Origin: Dehalococcoidia bacterium | GTDB taxonomy: Bacteria > Chloroflexota > Dehalococcoidia > JAENJB01 | NCBI GenBank assembly: GCA_030690705.1 | Contig: JAUYGE010000108.1 | Span: forward strand, 1-8,338 | Direction of reading: 5' to 3' | Length of the DNA: 8,338 nt | Shown: positions 1 to 5,711 of the stretch, one piece after another | Layout: each line of letters opens with the position of its first letter | Position numbering within the stretch: the stretch's first letter is position 1 | Notes under the pieces: generated by a model | What the model saw: only the letters and a program-made list of their open reading frames with translations | What the model was told of the DNA's origin: nothing | Databases searched by the model: none | Program-made: the position numbers and the translations under genes

Positions 1-38
1 ACTGACCTGGCCCGCCTCTTGTTGTATGCTGGCCTCAT
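1..38 (-). CDS. Possible 5' end of a leftward gene, cut by the window edge
   Basis: On the minus strand an ATG at 38-36 opens a reading frame that stays open to the window edge, giving MRPAYNKRRARS. The evidence is contextual: a run of AGGGGG at 50-45 lies 6 bases before the ATG, and a TTGTGG-17-TATAAT promoter lies just upstream, giving a leader of about 14 bases. The visible residues are very basic, but 12 residues are too few to suggest a family. It would be divergent from the 215-496 gene. It could be a chance start codon; sequence beyond the window edge would settle this. Confidence 0.4.
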   Translation of the reverse strand, partial: MRPAYNKRRARS

Positions 39-58
39 GGTCTTCCCCCTGTTTCCCA

Positions 59-87
59 ATTATACACGACCCCTCCACCCTCCACAA
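59..87 (-). promoter_or_regulatory. Predicted sigma70-type promoter, leftward
   Basis: On the minus strand TTGTGG (87-82) and a perfect TATAAT (64-59) are separated by 17 bases. Transcription would start near position 52, just ahead of the SD and ATG of the partial leftward gene. The -10 matches consensus fully; the -35 matches at only its first three positions. Predicted by eye. Confidence 0.45.
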
Positions 88-133
88 TCCGCCCCGCCGC
101 CGGTGGCAAAGGCATGGAAAATCGCTGTGAATG

Positions 134-142
134 TGTTACAAT
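134..142 (+). promoter_or_regulatory. Predicted extended -10 promoter for the 215-496 gene
   Basis: TGTTACAAT is a TGn-extended -10 whose hexamer TACAAT matches consensus at five of six positions. No good -35 is visible at the expected distance (ATGGAA at 114-119), as is common for extended -10 promoters. Transcription would begin near 149, leaving a leader of about 65 bases. This argues against translation starting at the in-frame ATG at 131, which lies inside the promoter. Confidence 0.4.
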
Positions 143-198
143 GGCGACAAAGGGGACATTAAGCTGGTCGAGATTGGCTTTGATTTAACCCTTAAGGT

Positions 199-206
199 GG
201 AGGTGA
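199..206 (+). promoter_or_regulatory. Strong ribosome binding site that sets the start at 215
   Basis: GGAGGTGA is an uninterrupted match to the 16S anti-SD and lies 8 bases before the ATG at 215. It decides between that ATG and the in-frame ATG at 131, which has no SD. Confidence 0.75.
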
Positions 207-214
207 GGTCAACT

Positions 215-496
215 ATGAAGGCATCGGCGTCGTTTGCCCGGGCGGAGGACGGCATGGTGGTAGCCACACTGCATATCCAGCGCACCGATAATGATCCCTT
301 GAAGCTCCTGATCAATATGGACGGTGAGAAGGTATTGTTCACCACTGAGACCAAGGAGCATACCCTCAGCAAGACCTTCAACCCGACGGATGTTGGCGGA
401 GCCGAGAAGTGGGCCAGAAAGCTAACCGACAACATCCGGAAACAGGTCGAGGTCTACCGCATCAAGCTCCCCGAGGACTTCGAGGCCGAGTTCTAG
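215..496 (+). CDS. Small conserved-looking hypothetical protein, 93 aa
   Basis: I do not recognise the family. The 93-residue product starts MKASASFARAEDG. It alternates short hydrophobic stretches typical of beta strands (MVVATLHIQ, PLKLLINMDG, EKVLFTTET) over about residues 14-50. A charged, probably helical segment follows (GGAEKWARKLTDNIRKQV, about 61-79), then an acidic end (PEDFEAEF). There is no signal peptide, membrane segment, cysteine cluster or enzyme motif, so a small soluble cytoplasmic protein is likely. The start is fixed by the GGAGGTGA SD 8 bases upstream; the frame is open from 131, but that earlier ATG has no SD and lies in a predicted promoter. The gene ends 12 bases from the stop of the convergent peroxiredoxin gene, with no clear terminator between them. 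The strong SD, strand-like pattern and compact packing favour a real gene, but function is unknown. Confidence 0.72.
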   Translation: MKASASFARAEDGMVVATLHIQRTDNDPLKLLINMDGEKVLFTTETKEHTLSKTFNPTDVGGAEKWARKLTDNIRKQVEVYRIKLPEDFEAEF

Positions 497-508
497 GCCG
501 CAGTCCGA

Positions 509-1108
509 CTACAGCTCTTTCGCGTGAGCTGCCAGATACTCCGCCACTCCCGCCGTGGTGGGCTTCATGCCCGGTTTGCCCTCCTCCCAGTTCACCGGAC
601 ATACTTCGCCAAACTTCTCGTGGAACTGGATGGCATCCACTATGCGCATGGCCTCGTCCACATTGCGTCCCAGCGGCAGGTTGTTGACCAACTGGTGCTG
701 CACCATTCCCTGCTTATCTATGATGAATGTGGCCCGCAAGGCTACCGCCTCATCCACCAGGACATCATAGGACCGGGCAATGGACTTGGTGAGGTCAGAC
801 ACCAGAGGATAGCGCACCTGCCCGATACCGCCGCGCTCCACCGGCGTATTCTTCCAGGCCAGATGCGAATACTGGCTGTCCACCGAGACGCCAATGACCT
901 CGGCGCCGTGCTTTCTGAATTGCTCCAGCCTGTGATCAAAGGCAATAATCTCGGACGGGCAGACGAAAGTGAAATCCAGGGGATAGAAGAAGAGGACAAC
1001 ATACTTGCCGCGGTAGTCGGACAGCTTGAAGTTCTCCTTGATATTGTTGTCACCCATCACCGCAGCAGCCTGGAAATCGGGGGCGGGCTTGTTGACCAGT
1101 ACGCTCAT
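509..1108 (-). CDS. Typical 2-Cys peroxiredoxin (AhpC/Prx1 type), 199 aa
   Basis: A thiol peroxidase that reduces hydrogen peroxide and organic hydroperoxides in the cytoplasm. The thioredoxin-fold core carries the peroxidatic motif PLDFTFVC (P43, T47, C50) and the conserved active-site arginine in ALRATF (R125). The resolving cysteine is C170 in GEVCPVNW. Both cysteines are where the typical 2-Cys (obligate dimer) class has them, and 199 residues is a normal length. A GGIGQ stretch (93-97) resembles the GGLG loop of over-oxidation-sensitive enzymes, but the C-terminal YF motif reads YL (Y191-L192), so sensitivity is uncertain. The ATG follows a perfect AAGGAGGT by 5 bases. No AhpF or other reductase lies next to it, so the electron donor is probably thioredoxin or a reductase encoded elsewhere. 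A Fur/PerR-like palindrome sits over the promoter. It is convergent with the 215-496 gene and divergent from the hydrolase gene. Confidence 0.95.
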   Translation of the reverse strand: MSVLVNKPAPDFQAAAVMGDNNIKENFKLSDYRGKYVVLFFYPLDFTFVCPSEIIAFDHRLEQFRKHGAEVIGVSVDSQYSHLAWKNTPVERGGIGQVRYPLVSDLTKSIARSYDVLVDEAVALRATFIIDKQGMVQHQLVNNLPLGRNVDEAMRIVDAIQFHEKFGEVCPVNWEEGKPGMKPTTAGVAEYLAAHAKEL

Positions 1109-1113
1109 CGGAT

Positions 1114-1121
1114 ACCTCCTT
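1114..1121 (-). promoter_or_regulatory. Ribosome binding site of the peroxiredoxin gene
   Basis: On the minus strand AAGGAGGT, a full anti-SD match, ends 5 bases before the ATG at 1108. It fixes the start and suggests high translation. Confidence 0.8.
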
Positions 1122-1164
1122 AAATGATTGGGATACTTAACTGATACTCACTATTATTAGTAAT

Positions 1165-1183
1165 CATAATGAATATCATTTAT
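1165..1183 (-). promoter_or_regulatory. Fur/PerR-family operator-like palindrome upstream of peroxiredoxin
   Basis: The 19 bases read ATAAATGATATTCATTATG on the minus strand. They match 14 of 19 positions of the classical Fur box (GATAATGATAATCATTATC) and contain the exact inverted repeat AATGA-TAT-TCATT. The site overlaps the predicted -10 (1183-1178), where a bound repressor would block transcription. Fur-superfamily regulators (Fur, PerR) commonly control peroxiredoxin genes in other bacteria. Which regulator acts here, and whether any does, is inference from the motif and its position. Confidence 0.5.
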
Positions 1184-1206
1184 TGCCATTATAACAGTCT
1201 TGTCAA
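1178..1206 (-). promoter_or_regulatory. Predicted promoter of the peroxiredoxin gene
   Basis: On the minus strand a perfect TTGACA (1206-1201) is followed after 17 bases by ATAAAT (1183-1178), a weak -10. A perfect TATAAT also occurs at 1193-1188, but it is only 7 bases from TTGACA and has no good -35 of its own, so either hexamer could be the true -10. The leader would be roughly 65-80 bases and includes the operator-like palindrome. Confidence 0.5.
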
Positions 1207-1221
1207 GAGCCCTCCTTGGCC

Positions 1222-1250
1222 TTGACGCGAAGCCTTGCCTGGGATAATAT
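1222..1250 (+). promoter_or_regulatory. Predicted promoter of the CocE-like hydrolase gene
   Basis: TTGACG (1222-1227) is followed after 17 bases by TAATAT (1245-1250), or after 15 by GATAAT (1243-1248). Transcription would start near 1257 and give a leader of about 80 bases. The in-frame TTG at 1235 falls between the -35 and -10, which argues against it as the translation start. Predicted by eye. Confidence 0.45.
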
Positions 1251-1336
1251 CGGCGCGCATCCAGTCGCCCGCTATCCGGGGCATTGGCTTCCCCGCAAGG
1301 GCTGCAACAACTTTCAAAGGGAGGACGGAGAAGGCT

Positions 1337-2941
1337 ATGGTTGACATCCTGCTCGAAGAGAATGTCCTCGTCCCGATGTGCGACAATATCAGCATCGCGG
1401 CGGATGTTTTCCGACCTGACGTGCCCGGGAAGTTTCCTGCCATACTCTCCATGTCCCCGTATGGCAAGGAGATGCAGCGCTATCCCGGAGGACACTTCTC
1501 CTCCGTGGAAGCGGGGCCCACGAAGTACTTCGTCTCCCACGGGTATGCCCATGTCATCGCCGATTCCCGGGGCTCGGCGCCCTCGGGAGGTCAGTGGGCC
1601 CTCTCCTCGGCCGAAGAGCAGCAGGACGGCTACGAACTGGTCGAGTGGATTGCCCGGCAGCCCTGGTGCAATGGCAGTGTCGCTATGGTTGGCGGCTCCT
1701 ATTACGCGCAAATTCAGTTTCTGGTGGCGGCCACCCAGCCGCCGCACCTGAAGACCATTGTCCCTTTCAACGGGTGGACAGACATCTATCGCGACCTGAT
1801 TTTTCACGGCGGATTATTGCACGGGTTCTTCCCTGTCTGGCTGTCCTCGGTCTACGAGAGGGTGCAGGCAGAGCTGGGCTCGATGGCACCGGAGAAGAGG
1901 CTCCCGCCGCGGGACATCTTGGGAGACGTCGTGGCAAGGAATCCTACCGATGGCCCTTACTACTGGGAGAGGGGCGTCATCACCAGATTCGACAAGATAA
2001 AGGTGCCCGTTTACCATATGTTATCCACCTCCACGTACAATCACTACCGGAGTCAACTGGTCGGCTACACCAAACTGACCTGCCCGCAGAAACTGATGAT
2101 AATCGCGGGAAGCCTTCGCCGCGCCATCTATCACGAGGCCATCGCCGCCGAGATAGTCCGCTGGCTCGATTACTGGATGAAAGACATCGATACCGGCATC
2201 ATGAAAGAGCCTCCGGTGACAGTGTTCGTCCAGGGCTCGGACGAATGGCGCTACGAGTCCGAGTACCCACTGAAGAGGACGGAGTGGACGAAGCTATATC
2301 TTCACTCCGGCGCGGACCGGCCGGCCTCACAGCCCCCGTACGGATGGCTGGGGCGCGACCTGCCGGCCAACGAGCCGCCCGACGCCTACGATTACCCCGA
2401 ATCGGACGCCAGGGTGGAGGCCAACCTGCCGGTGGTGGCCTATTGCACGCCCCCGGCGACGGAGGACCGGGAACACATAGGGCCTGCCAGCCTCACACTG
2501 TACGCATCCTCGTCAGTCGCCGATGCCGCCCTGATCGTCAGGATAGACGACGTGGCGCCAGACGGCACCTTCAAAATGGTCAGCAAGGGATGGCTCAGAG
2601 CTTCCCACCGTGAGGTGGACGAGTCGCGCTCCAGTCCCGGGATACCGTTCCACCCTCACACCAAACCCACTCCGCTGGAGCCCAACAGGGTTTACAAGTT
2701 CGAGATAGAGATCTGGCCTCTATGCCGCAATTTCAAGGCAGGACACCAGTTGAGGCTGCGAATAGCGAGCAGCGACTCCCGCGCCATCGATGTCGGCAAC
2801 TTCCACTCCGTGCTGGAGCAGCCCTACAGGCTCACCATCCACCACAGCAAAGAGTACCCCTCCCACCTTCTCCTTCCCCTCATCCCCCACGCCACGCCAA
2901 CTGCGCTCAAGCCGAAGATCAATTACACGCCGAAGTACTGA
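1337..2941 (+). CDS. CocE/NonD-type alpha/beta hydrolase (X-Pro dipeptidyl-peptidase S15 family), 534 aa
   Basis: The family hydrolyses esters or acyl bonds (cocaine esterase, glutaryl acylase, X-prolyl peptidases); the substrate here is unknown. The hydrolase domain is about residues 1-310. It has an ADSRGSAPSGGQW block (75-87) matching the family DxRGxGxSxG region, and the nucleophile elbow VGGSYYA with Ser121 in the GxSYxG position. A jelly-roll C-terminal domain follows, recognisable by GPASLTLYASS and the DVAPDGTF...SKGWLRASHRE block (about 382-426). The family's usual acidic segment (GGWYD-like) reads LSTSTYNHY (about 229-237), and the usual GPWTH segment reads AGSLRRAIYH (257-266). The remaining triad members are therefore not obvious, although H266 or H236 might serve. 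No signal peptide is seen, so it is probably cytoplasmic. The ATG at 1337 has GGAG 6 bases upstream and a GGGAGG further back; the frame extends to a TTG at 1235 inside the promoter. It is convergent with the metallopeptidase gene. Confidence 0.88.
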   Translation: MVDILLEENVLVPMCDNISIAADVFRPDVPGKFPAILSMSPYGKEMQRYPGGHFSSVEAGPTKYFVSHGYAHVIADSRGSAPSGGQWALSSAEEQQDGYELVEWIARQPWCNGSVAMVGGSYYAQIQFLVAATQPPHLKTIVPFNGWTDIYRDLIFHGGLLHGFFPVWLSSVYERVQAELGSMAPEKRLPPRDILGDVVARNPTDGPYYWERGVITRFDKIKVPVYHMLSTSTYNHYRSQLVGYTKLTCPQKLMIIAGSLRRAIYHEAIAAEIVRWLDYWMKDIDTGIMKEPPVTVFVQGSDEWRYESEYPLKRTEWTKLYLHSGADRPASQPPYGWLGRDLPANEPPDAYDYPESDARVEANLPVVAYCTPPATEDREHIGPASLTLYASSSVADAALIVRIDDVAPDGTFKMVSKGWLRASHREVDESRSSPGIPFHPHTKPTPLEPNRVYKFEIEIWPLCRNFKAGHQLRLRIASSDSRAIDVGNFHSVLEQPYRLTIHHSKEYPSHLLLPLIPHATPTALKPKINYTPKY

Positions 2942-2943
2942 CG

Positions 2944-2989
2944 TGAAATCCTAAATCCCAATTTCTAAACTCTAAATAATACCGAAACT
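2944..2989. repeat. AT-rich CTAAAT-type intergenic repeat
   Basis: Directly after the hydrolase stop is an AT-rich stretch with short direct repeats: CTAAAT (2951-2956), CTAAAC (2965-2970) and CTAAAT (2972-2977). It contrasts sharply with the GC-rich genes around it. Similar degenerate sequences occur between genes in many environmental bacterial genomes. On the minus strand it reads as the familiar spurious peptide pattern LEFRYYLEFRNWDLGF, so it should not be taken as coding. Confidence 0.5.
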
Positions 2990-3027
2990 CAAGATGTCGA
3001 TGACCAAAACAGGAGAGACAGTGTGAT

Positions 3028-3054
3028 GGTGGGTTGCGCTCCGCTTCACCCACC
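3028..3054. repeat. Hairpin-forming intergenic repeat between convergent genes
   Basis: GGTGGGT (3028-3034) and ACCCACC (3048-3054) are perfect 7-bp inverted arms around a 13-base loop. The hairpin lies between the ends of the rightward hydrolase gene and the leftward metallopeptidase operon. It could stop transcription from either side, but no T-run follows on either strand, so a dispersed palindromic repeat is at least as likely as an intrinsic terminator. Confidence 0.55.
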
Positions 3055-3065
3055 CTACGATGCTG

Positions 3066-3098
3066 TTCTTCGATCCTCTCCCCACGCTCGCAATGACA
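3066..3098. repeat. Degenerate copy of the GCTC..AATGACA dispersed repeat
   Basis: The segment starts TTCTTCG and ends GCTCGCAATGACA. It resembles the left arm at 8286-8309 (TTCTTCG ... GCTCAGAATGACA) with a few extra bases in the middle. Two related copies at different intergenic sites in one window suggest a short dispersed repeat family. Confidence 0.45.
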
Positions 3099-3108
3099 GA
3101 GAGTGGCA

Positions 3109-3438
3109 CTACCGCCCCATCCGGTGCAACTGGTCATCGTCCATCCCGAAGTGATGGGCTATCTCGTGGCGGATGGTCTTCTCCACCTCAAGCTCCACCT
3201 CAGCCTCCGAGCGACAAATGGCTTCGATGGGCTTACGGAAGAGGGTTATCCGGTCGGGCATTGCCAGGTTGTATCCCTCACCCCTTTCGGTATGGGGGAT
3301 ACCCTCGTAGAGGCCCAGCAGGCCACCGCCAGCGCGATCCTCTATTACGATATCGACATTCTCCAGCCGTTGGCGGAACTCCTCCGGCAGATGTTCTACC
3401 GCCCGGCGGGCAAGCTCCTCAAACCTCTCCCTCTCCAT
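3109..3438 (-). CDS. Minizincin-type metallopeptidase family protein (DUF1025/Zincin_1-like), 109 aa
   Basis: A small cytoplasmic protein with the zinc-binding motif HExxHxxGxxD near its C terminus (H91, E92, H95, G98, D101, in HEIAHHFGMDD). This combination at the end of a protein of about 110 residues is characteristic of the DUF1025 family (Pfam Zincin_1, PF06262): two His and an Asp as likely metal ligands and E92 as the catalytic base. The N-terminal part (ERFEELARRAVEHLPEEF) and the middle (LLGLYEGIPHTERG, about 40-53) also fit the family. No substrate is established that I know of. The start is either ATG at 3438 or the adjacent GTG at 3441; the SD-like AAAGGGG (3456-3450) is 11 bases from the ATG and 8 from the GTG. 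It lies 1-4 bases after the dikinase stop, so it is the last gene of the operon and probably translationally coupled. The frame is open further upstream, but that stretch overlaps the dikinase and is rich in Arg and Trp, as expected of non-coding sequence. Confidence 0.85.
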   Translation of the reverse strand: MERERFEELARRAVEHLPEEFRQRLENVDIVIEDRAGGGLLGLYEGIPHTERGEGYNLAMPDRITLFRKPIEAICRSEAEVELEVEKTIRHEIAHHFGMDDDQLHRMGR

Positions 3439-3442
3439 CACG

Positions 3443-5710
3443 CTACTTGCCCCTTTGCTCCATCTCCACCTGAGCCGCCACGAGCCTGGCCACCGGAATC
3501 TTGAAAGCGCTGACACTCAAGTAGGTGACTCCAATGTCGTGGAAGAAACGTATGGAGCGCGGCTCTCCGGCATGCTCGCCGCAGACCCCCACATTCAGGT
3601 CGGGCTTTTCCTTCCTCCCCCATTCGATAGCGGTCTGCATCAGCCGACCCACGCCTTTGACATCAACAACCTCGAAGGGATTATCCTGCAGTATGCCCTT
3701 CTCCAGATAGGTAGTGAGGAACTTCTTCTCGGCATCCTCCCGGCTGAAAGAGAAGGTAGCCTGAGTGAGGTCGTTGGTCCCGAAGGAAAAGAAATCGGCC
3801 TCCTGGGCCAGCTTCCCCGCCCGCATGCAAGCCCGGACCGTCTCTATCATGACCCCAAACCGGATGTTGAGGCTACGGCAATACTGTTTGACGGTGACCA
3901 ACTCTTGAACGGTGATGACCTGAGGAATCATGATGCCCACGTTGGCGCCCGTAAGCTCCCTTGCCTCAGCGATGCTGTCAATCTGCATGCAGTAGATTTC
4001 GGGATAGCTGATGCCCACCCTCACTCCACGGTGGCCGAGCATCGGGTTGACCTCCTCCAGGTCCCTTATCTTCTGCCGCACCTTCGGGTCGGTGGTCTCC
4101 TCCTCCCGGGGTAAGAACTCATGAAGCGGAAGGTCAAGCAAACGGACAATGACGGGCTTGCCCTTCATCGCCGCAAAGATCGCCGCAAAGTCTTCCTTCT
4201 GGAGCTTCTCCAGGTTCTTGATGGCTTCCGTCCTGGCCCTGGCATCCTCAGCCATGATGAACTCTCTTATCAGGATGAGCCGCTCAGGGGTATTGAACTG
4301 CCGTTCCGTGCGGCAGAGTCCCACCCCCTCGGCCCCGAACTTCAACGCCTGGGCGACCATCTCAGGCGTATCGGCATTGGCCCAGACACCCATCTCCCGG
4401 AATTCATCGGCCCAGGAAAGCACCTCCGAGAACTCCCGGGTTACCTCGGCTTCGACCAGAGGCAGGGCTTGCAGGTAGACCGCTCCCGTGGTGCCATCGA
4501 CAGTGATGACCTCACCCTTCTTGATAACACGCCCGTTGACCTCAAAGAGCTCTTTCTTCAGGTCTATCTTGAGAGCCTCGCAGCCGCAGACGCACGGCTT
4601 GCCCATGGCGCGGGTGACGATGGCCGCATGAGAGGTCAAGCCACCTCTCGATGTCAGTATCCCATCAGCAGCGTTGATGCCCTGAATATCGTCGGGGCTG
4701 GTCTCAATCCTTACCAGAATGACCCTCTCGTTCTTCTTCGCGTAGGCAACAGCATCGAGGGGATGAAAGACCACCCGACCGAAGGCTGCTCCCGGCGCCG
4801 CGTTGAGCCCCCGTGCGGCGGGGGTGTACTTCTCCGGATGGTCAATACGCTTATACAGGACCGCCTTCAGGTCATCGGGCCGCACGCGAAGTATGGCTTC
4901 CTCCCGCGAGATCATGCCTTCTTTGGCCAGGTCTACCGCGATCCTGATGGCCGCCTGACCGCTCCTCTTCCCGGACCGGGTCTGCAGGATGAAAAGCCGC
5001 CCGTCCTCCACGGTGAACTCGATATCCTGCATCTCCCGGAAATGTCTCTCCAGCGCCTGGGCCTTCGCCTCCAGCTCAGCGTAGATGACGGGCATCTCCT
5101 GCTGGAGGAGCTTCACCGGGCTGGGAGTCCTCTGCCCGGAGACTATGTCTTCACCCTGGGCCTGGCCCAGGTACTCGCCAAACAGGCCCGGTTCGCCCGT
5201 GGTTGGATTTCGCGAGAAAACCACCCCGGTGCCGGACCTCTCGTTCCGGTTGCCGAAGACCATGGCCTGCACCACCGCCGCCGTGCCCAGCTCGGGGGAG
5301 ATGTTGTTCAGGCGGCGGTACTCTATGGCGCGTGCATTGTTCCATGAGGAGAAGATCCGCTCTATGGCCGCCATGATCTCCGCTCTGTCCTTCAGGTTCA
5401 GGACGGTGTCCATCATCCCCGGCATGGAGACCGGCGCCGAGGAACGGACGGAGACATAGAGAGCCTGCTCTGAGCTTGCCGAAGGGTCCTTCCCAAACAC
5501 CTTACCGGTCTTCTCCGCCAGGGACCTCAAGGCAGCTTCTATTTCCGCTAGAGGCAACTGGCCCTTCTGCTGAAACTCTCTAAAGACGTCAATGGGAATA
5601 ATGAAGCCGGGCGGCACCGGCATTCGCAGCCCGGTCATCACCACCAGGTTGGTGCCCTTGTTACCCTGCAGGTTGGCATCTGGGCTGGCGTGGTCAAAGA
5701 AATCAATCAT
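3443..5710 (-). CDS. ppdK: Pyruvate, phosphate dikinase, compact form (755 aa)
   Basis: Interconverts pyruvate + ATP + Pi and PEP + AMP + PPi through a phosphohistidine carried between two active sites. Order: ATP-grasp domain (about 1-245; K18 in GNKGTNL, R89 in SVRSSA, D229/E231 in MQDIEFT, Q243 in ILQTR), phosphohistidine domain (about 300-415; GGLTSHAA with H361 and the regulatory-site T359), and TIM barrel (about 430-755; R467 in CRTE, R523, E623, N646/D647 in SFGTNDLTQ, C710 in VGVCGEH). Every catalytic residue I could place is kept. The family is usually about 870-900 residues. Here VLNL (about 103-106) runs almost directly into ERIFSSWNNARAIEYRR (117-133), so about 90 residues that normally lie between are missing, and roughly 28 more are missing in the barrel before E623. 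MIETVRA replaces the usual MIEIPRA (621-627). The ATG is one base after the preceding gene's stop (TAAGATG), with AAAGGGG at 5728-5722, so it is translationally coupled. The gene symbol reflects family identity. Confidence 0.95.
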   Translation of the reverse strand: MIDFFDHASPDANLQGNKGTNLVVMTGLRMPVPPGFIIPIDVFREFQQKGQLPLAEIEAALRSLAEKTGKVFGKDPSASSEQALYVSVRSSAPVSMPGMMDTVLNLKDRAEIMAAIERIFSSWNNARAIEYRRLNNISPELGTAAVVQAMVFGNRNERSGTGVVFSRNPTTGEPGLFGEYLGQAQGEDIVSGQRTPSPVKLLQQEMPVIYAELEAKAQALERHFREMQDIEFTVEDGRLFILQTRSGKRSGQAAIRIAVDLAKEGMISREEAILRVRPDDLKAVLYKRIDHPEKYTPAARGLNAAPGAAFGRVVFHPLDAVAYAKKNERVILVRIETSPDDIQGINAADGILTSRGGLTSHAAIVTRAMGKPCVCGCEALKIDLKKELFEVNGRVIKKGEVITVDGTTGAVYLQALPLVEAEVTREFSEVLSWADEFREMGVWANADTPEMVAQALKFGAEGVGLCRTERQFNTPERLILIREFIMAEDARARTEAIKNLEKLQKEDFAAIFAAMKGKPVIVRLLDLPLHEFLPREEETTDPKVRQKIRDLEEVNPMLGHRGVRVGISYPEIYCMQIDSIAEARELTGANVGIMIPQVITVQELVTVKQYCRSLNIRFGVMIETVRACMRAGKLAQEADFFSFGTNDLTQATFSFSREDAEKKFLTTYLEKGILQDNPFEVVDVKGVGRLMQTAIEWGRKEKPDLNVGVCGEHAGEPRSIRFFHDIGVTYLSVSAFKIPVARLVAAQVEMEQRGK

Positions 5711-5711
5711 C

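Noticed and set aside
512..531. CAGCTC...GAGCTG hairpin as a terminator for the 215-496 gene
   Set aside because: A 6-bp stem with no T-run, lying within the peroxiredoxin C-terminal coding sequence; probably chance.
1277..1295. CGGGG...CCCCG hairpin in the hydrolase leader as a riboswitch or attenuator
   Set aside because: Only a 5-bp stem with a 9-base loop, with no T-run and no conserved riboswitch core recognisable.
1235..1336. 34-residue N-terminal extension of the hydrolase from a TTG at 1235
   Set aside because: The TTG has no SD and lies between the -35 and -10 of the predicted promoter. The ATG at 1337 has a nearby SD, and the family sequence starts there.
1594..2613. 339-codon frame inside the CocE-like gene in another forward frame
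   Set aside because: Arg-rich out-of-frame shadow; the overlapping frame has the clear hydrolase motifs.
2919..3137. 72-codon minus-strand frame in the intergenic gap
   Set aside because: Its translation is the LEFRYYLEFRNWDLGF-type pattern produced by AT-rich intergenic repeats. It also overlaps the 3' ends of both neighbouring genes.
4121..5347. 408-codon plus-strand frame antisense to the dikinase
   Set aside because: Low-complexity Arg/Gly/Leu-rich translation with no recognisable motif. It is a mirror of the dikinase codon pattern.
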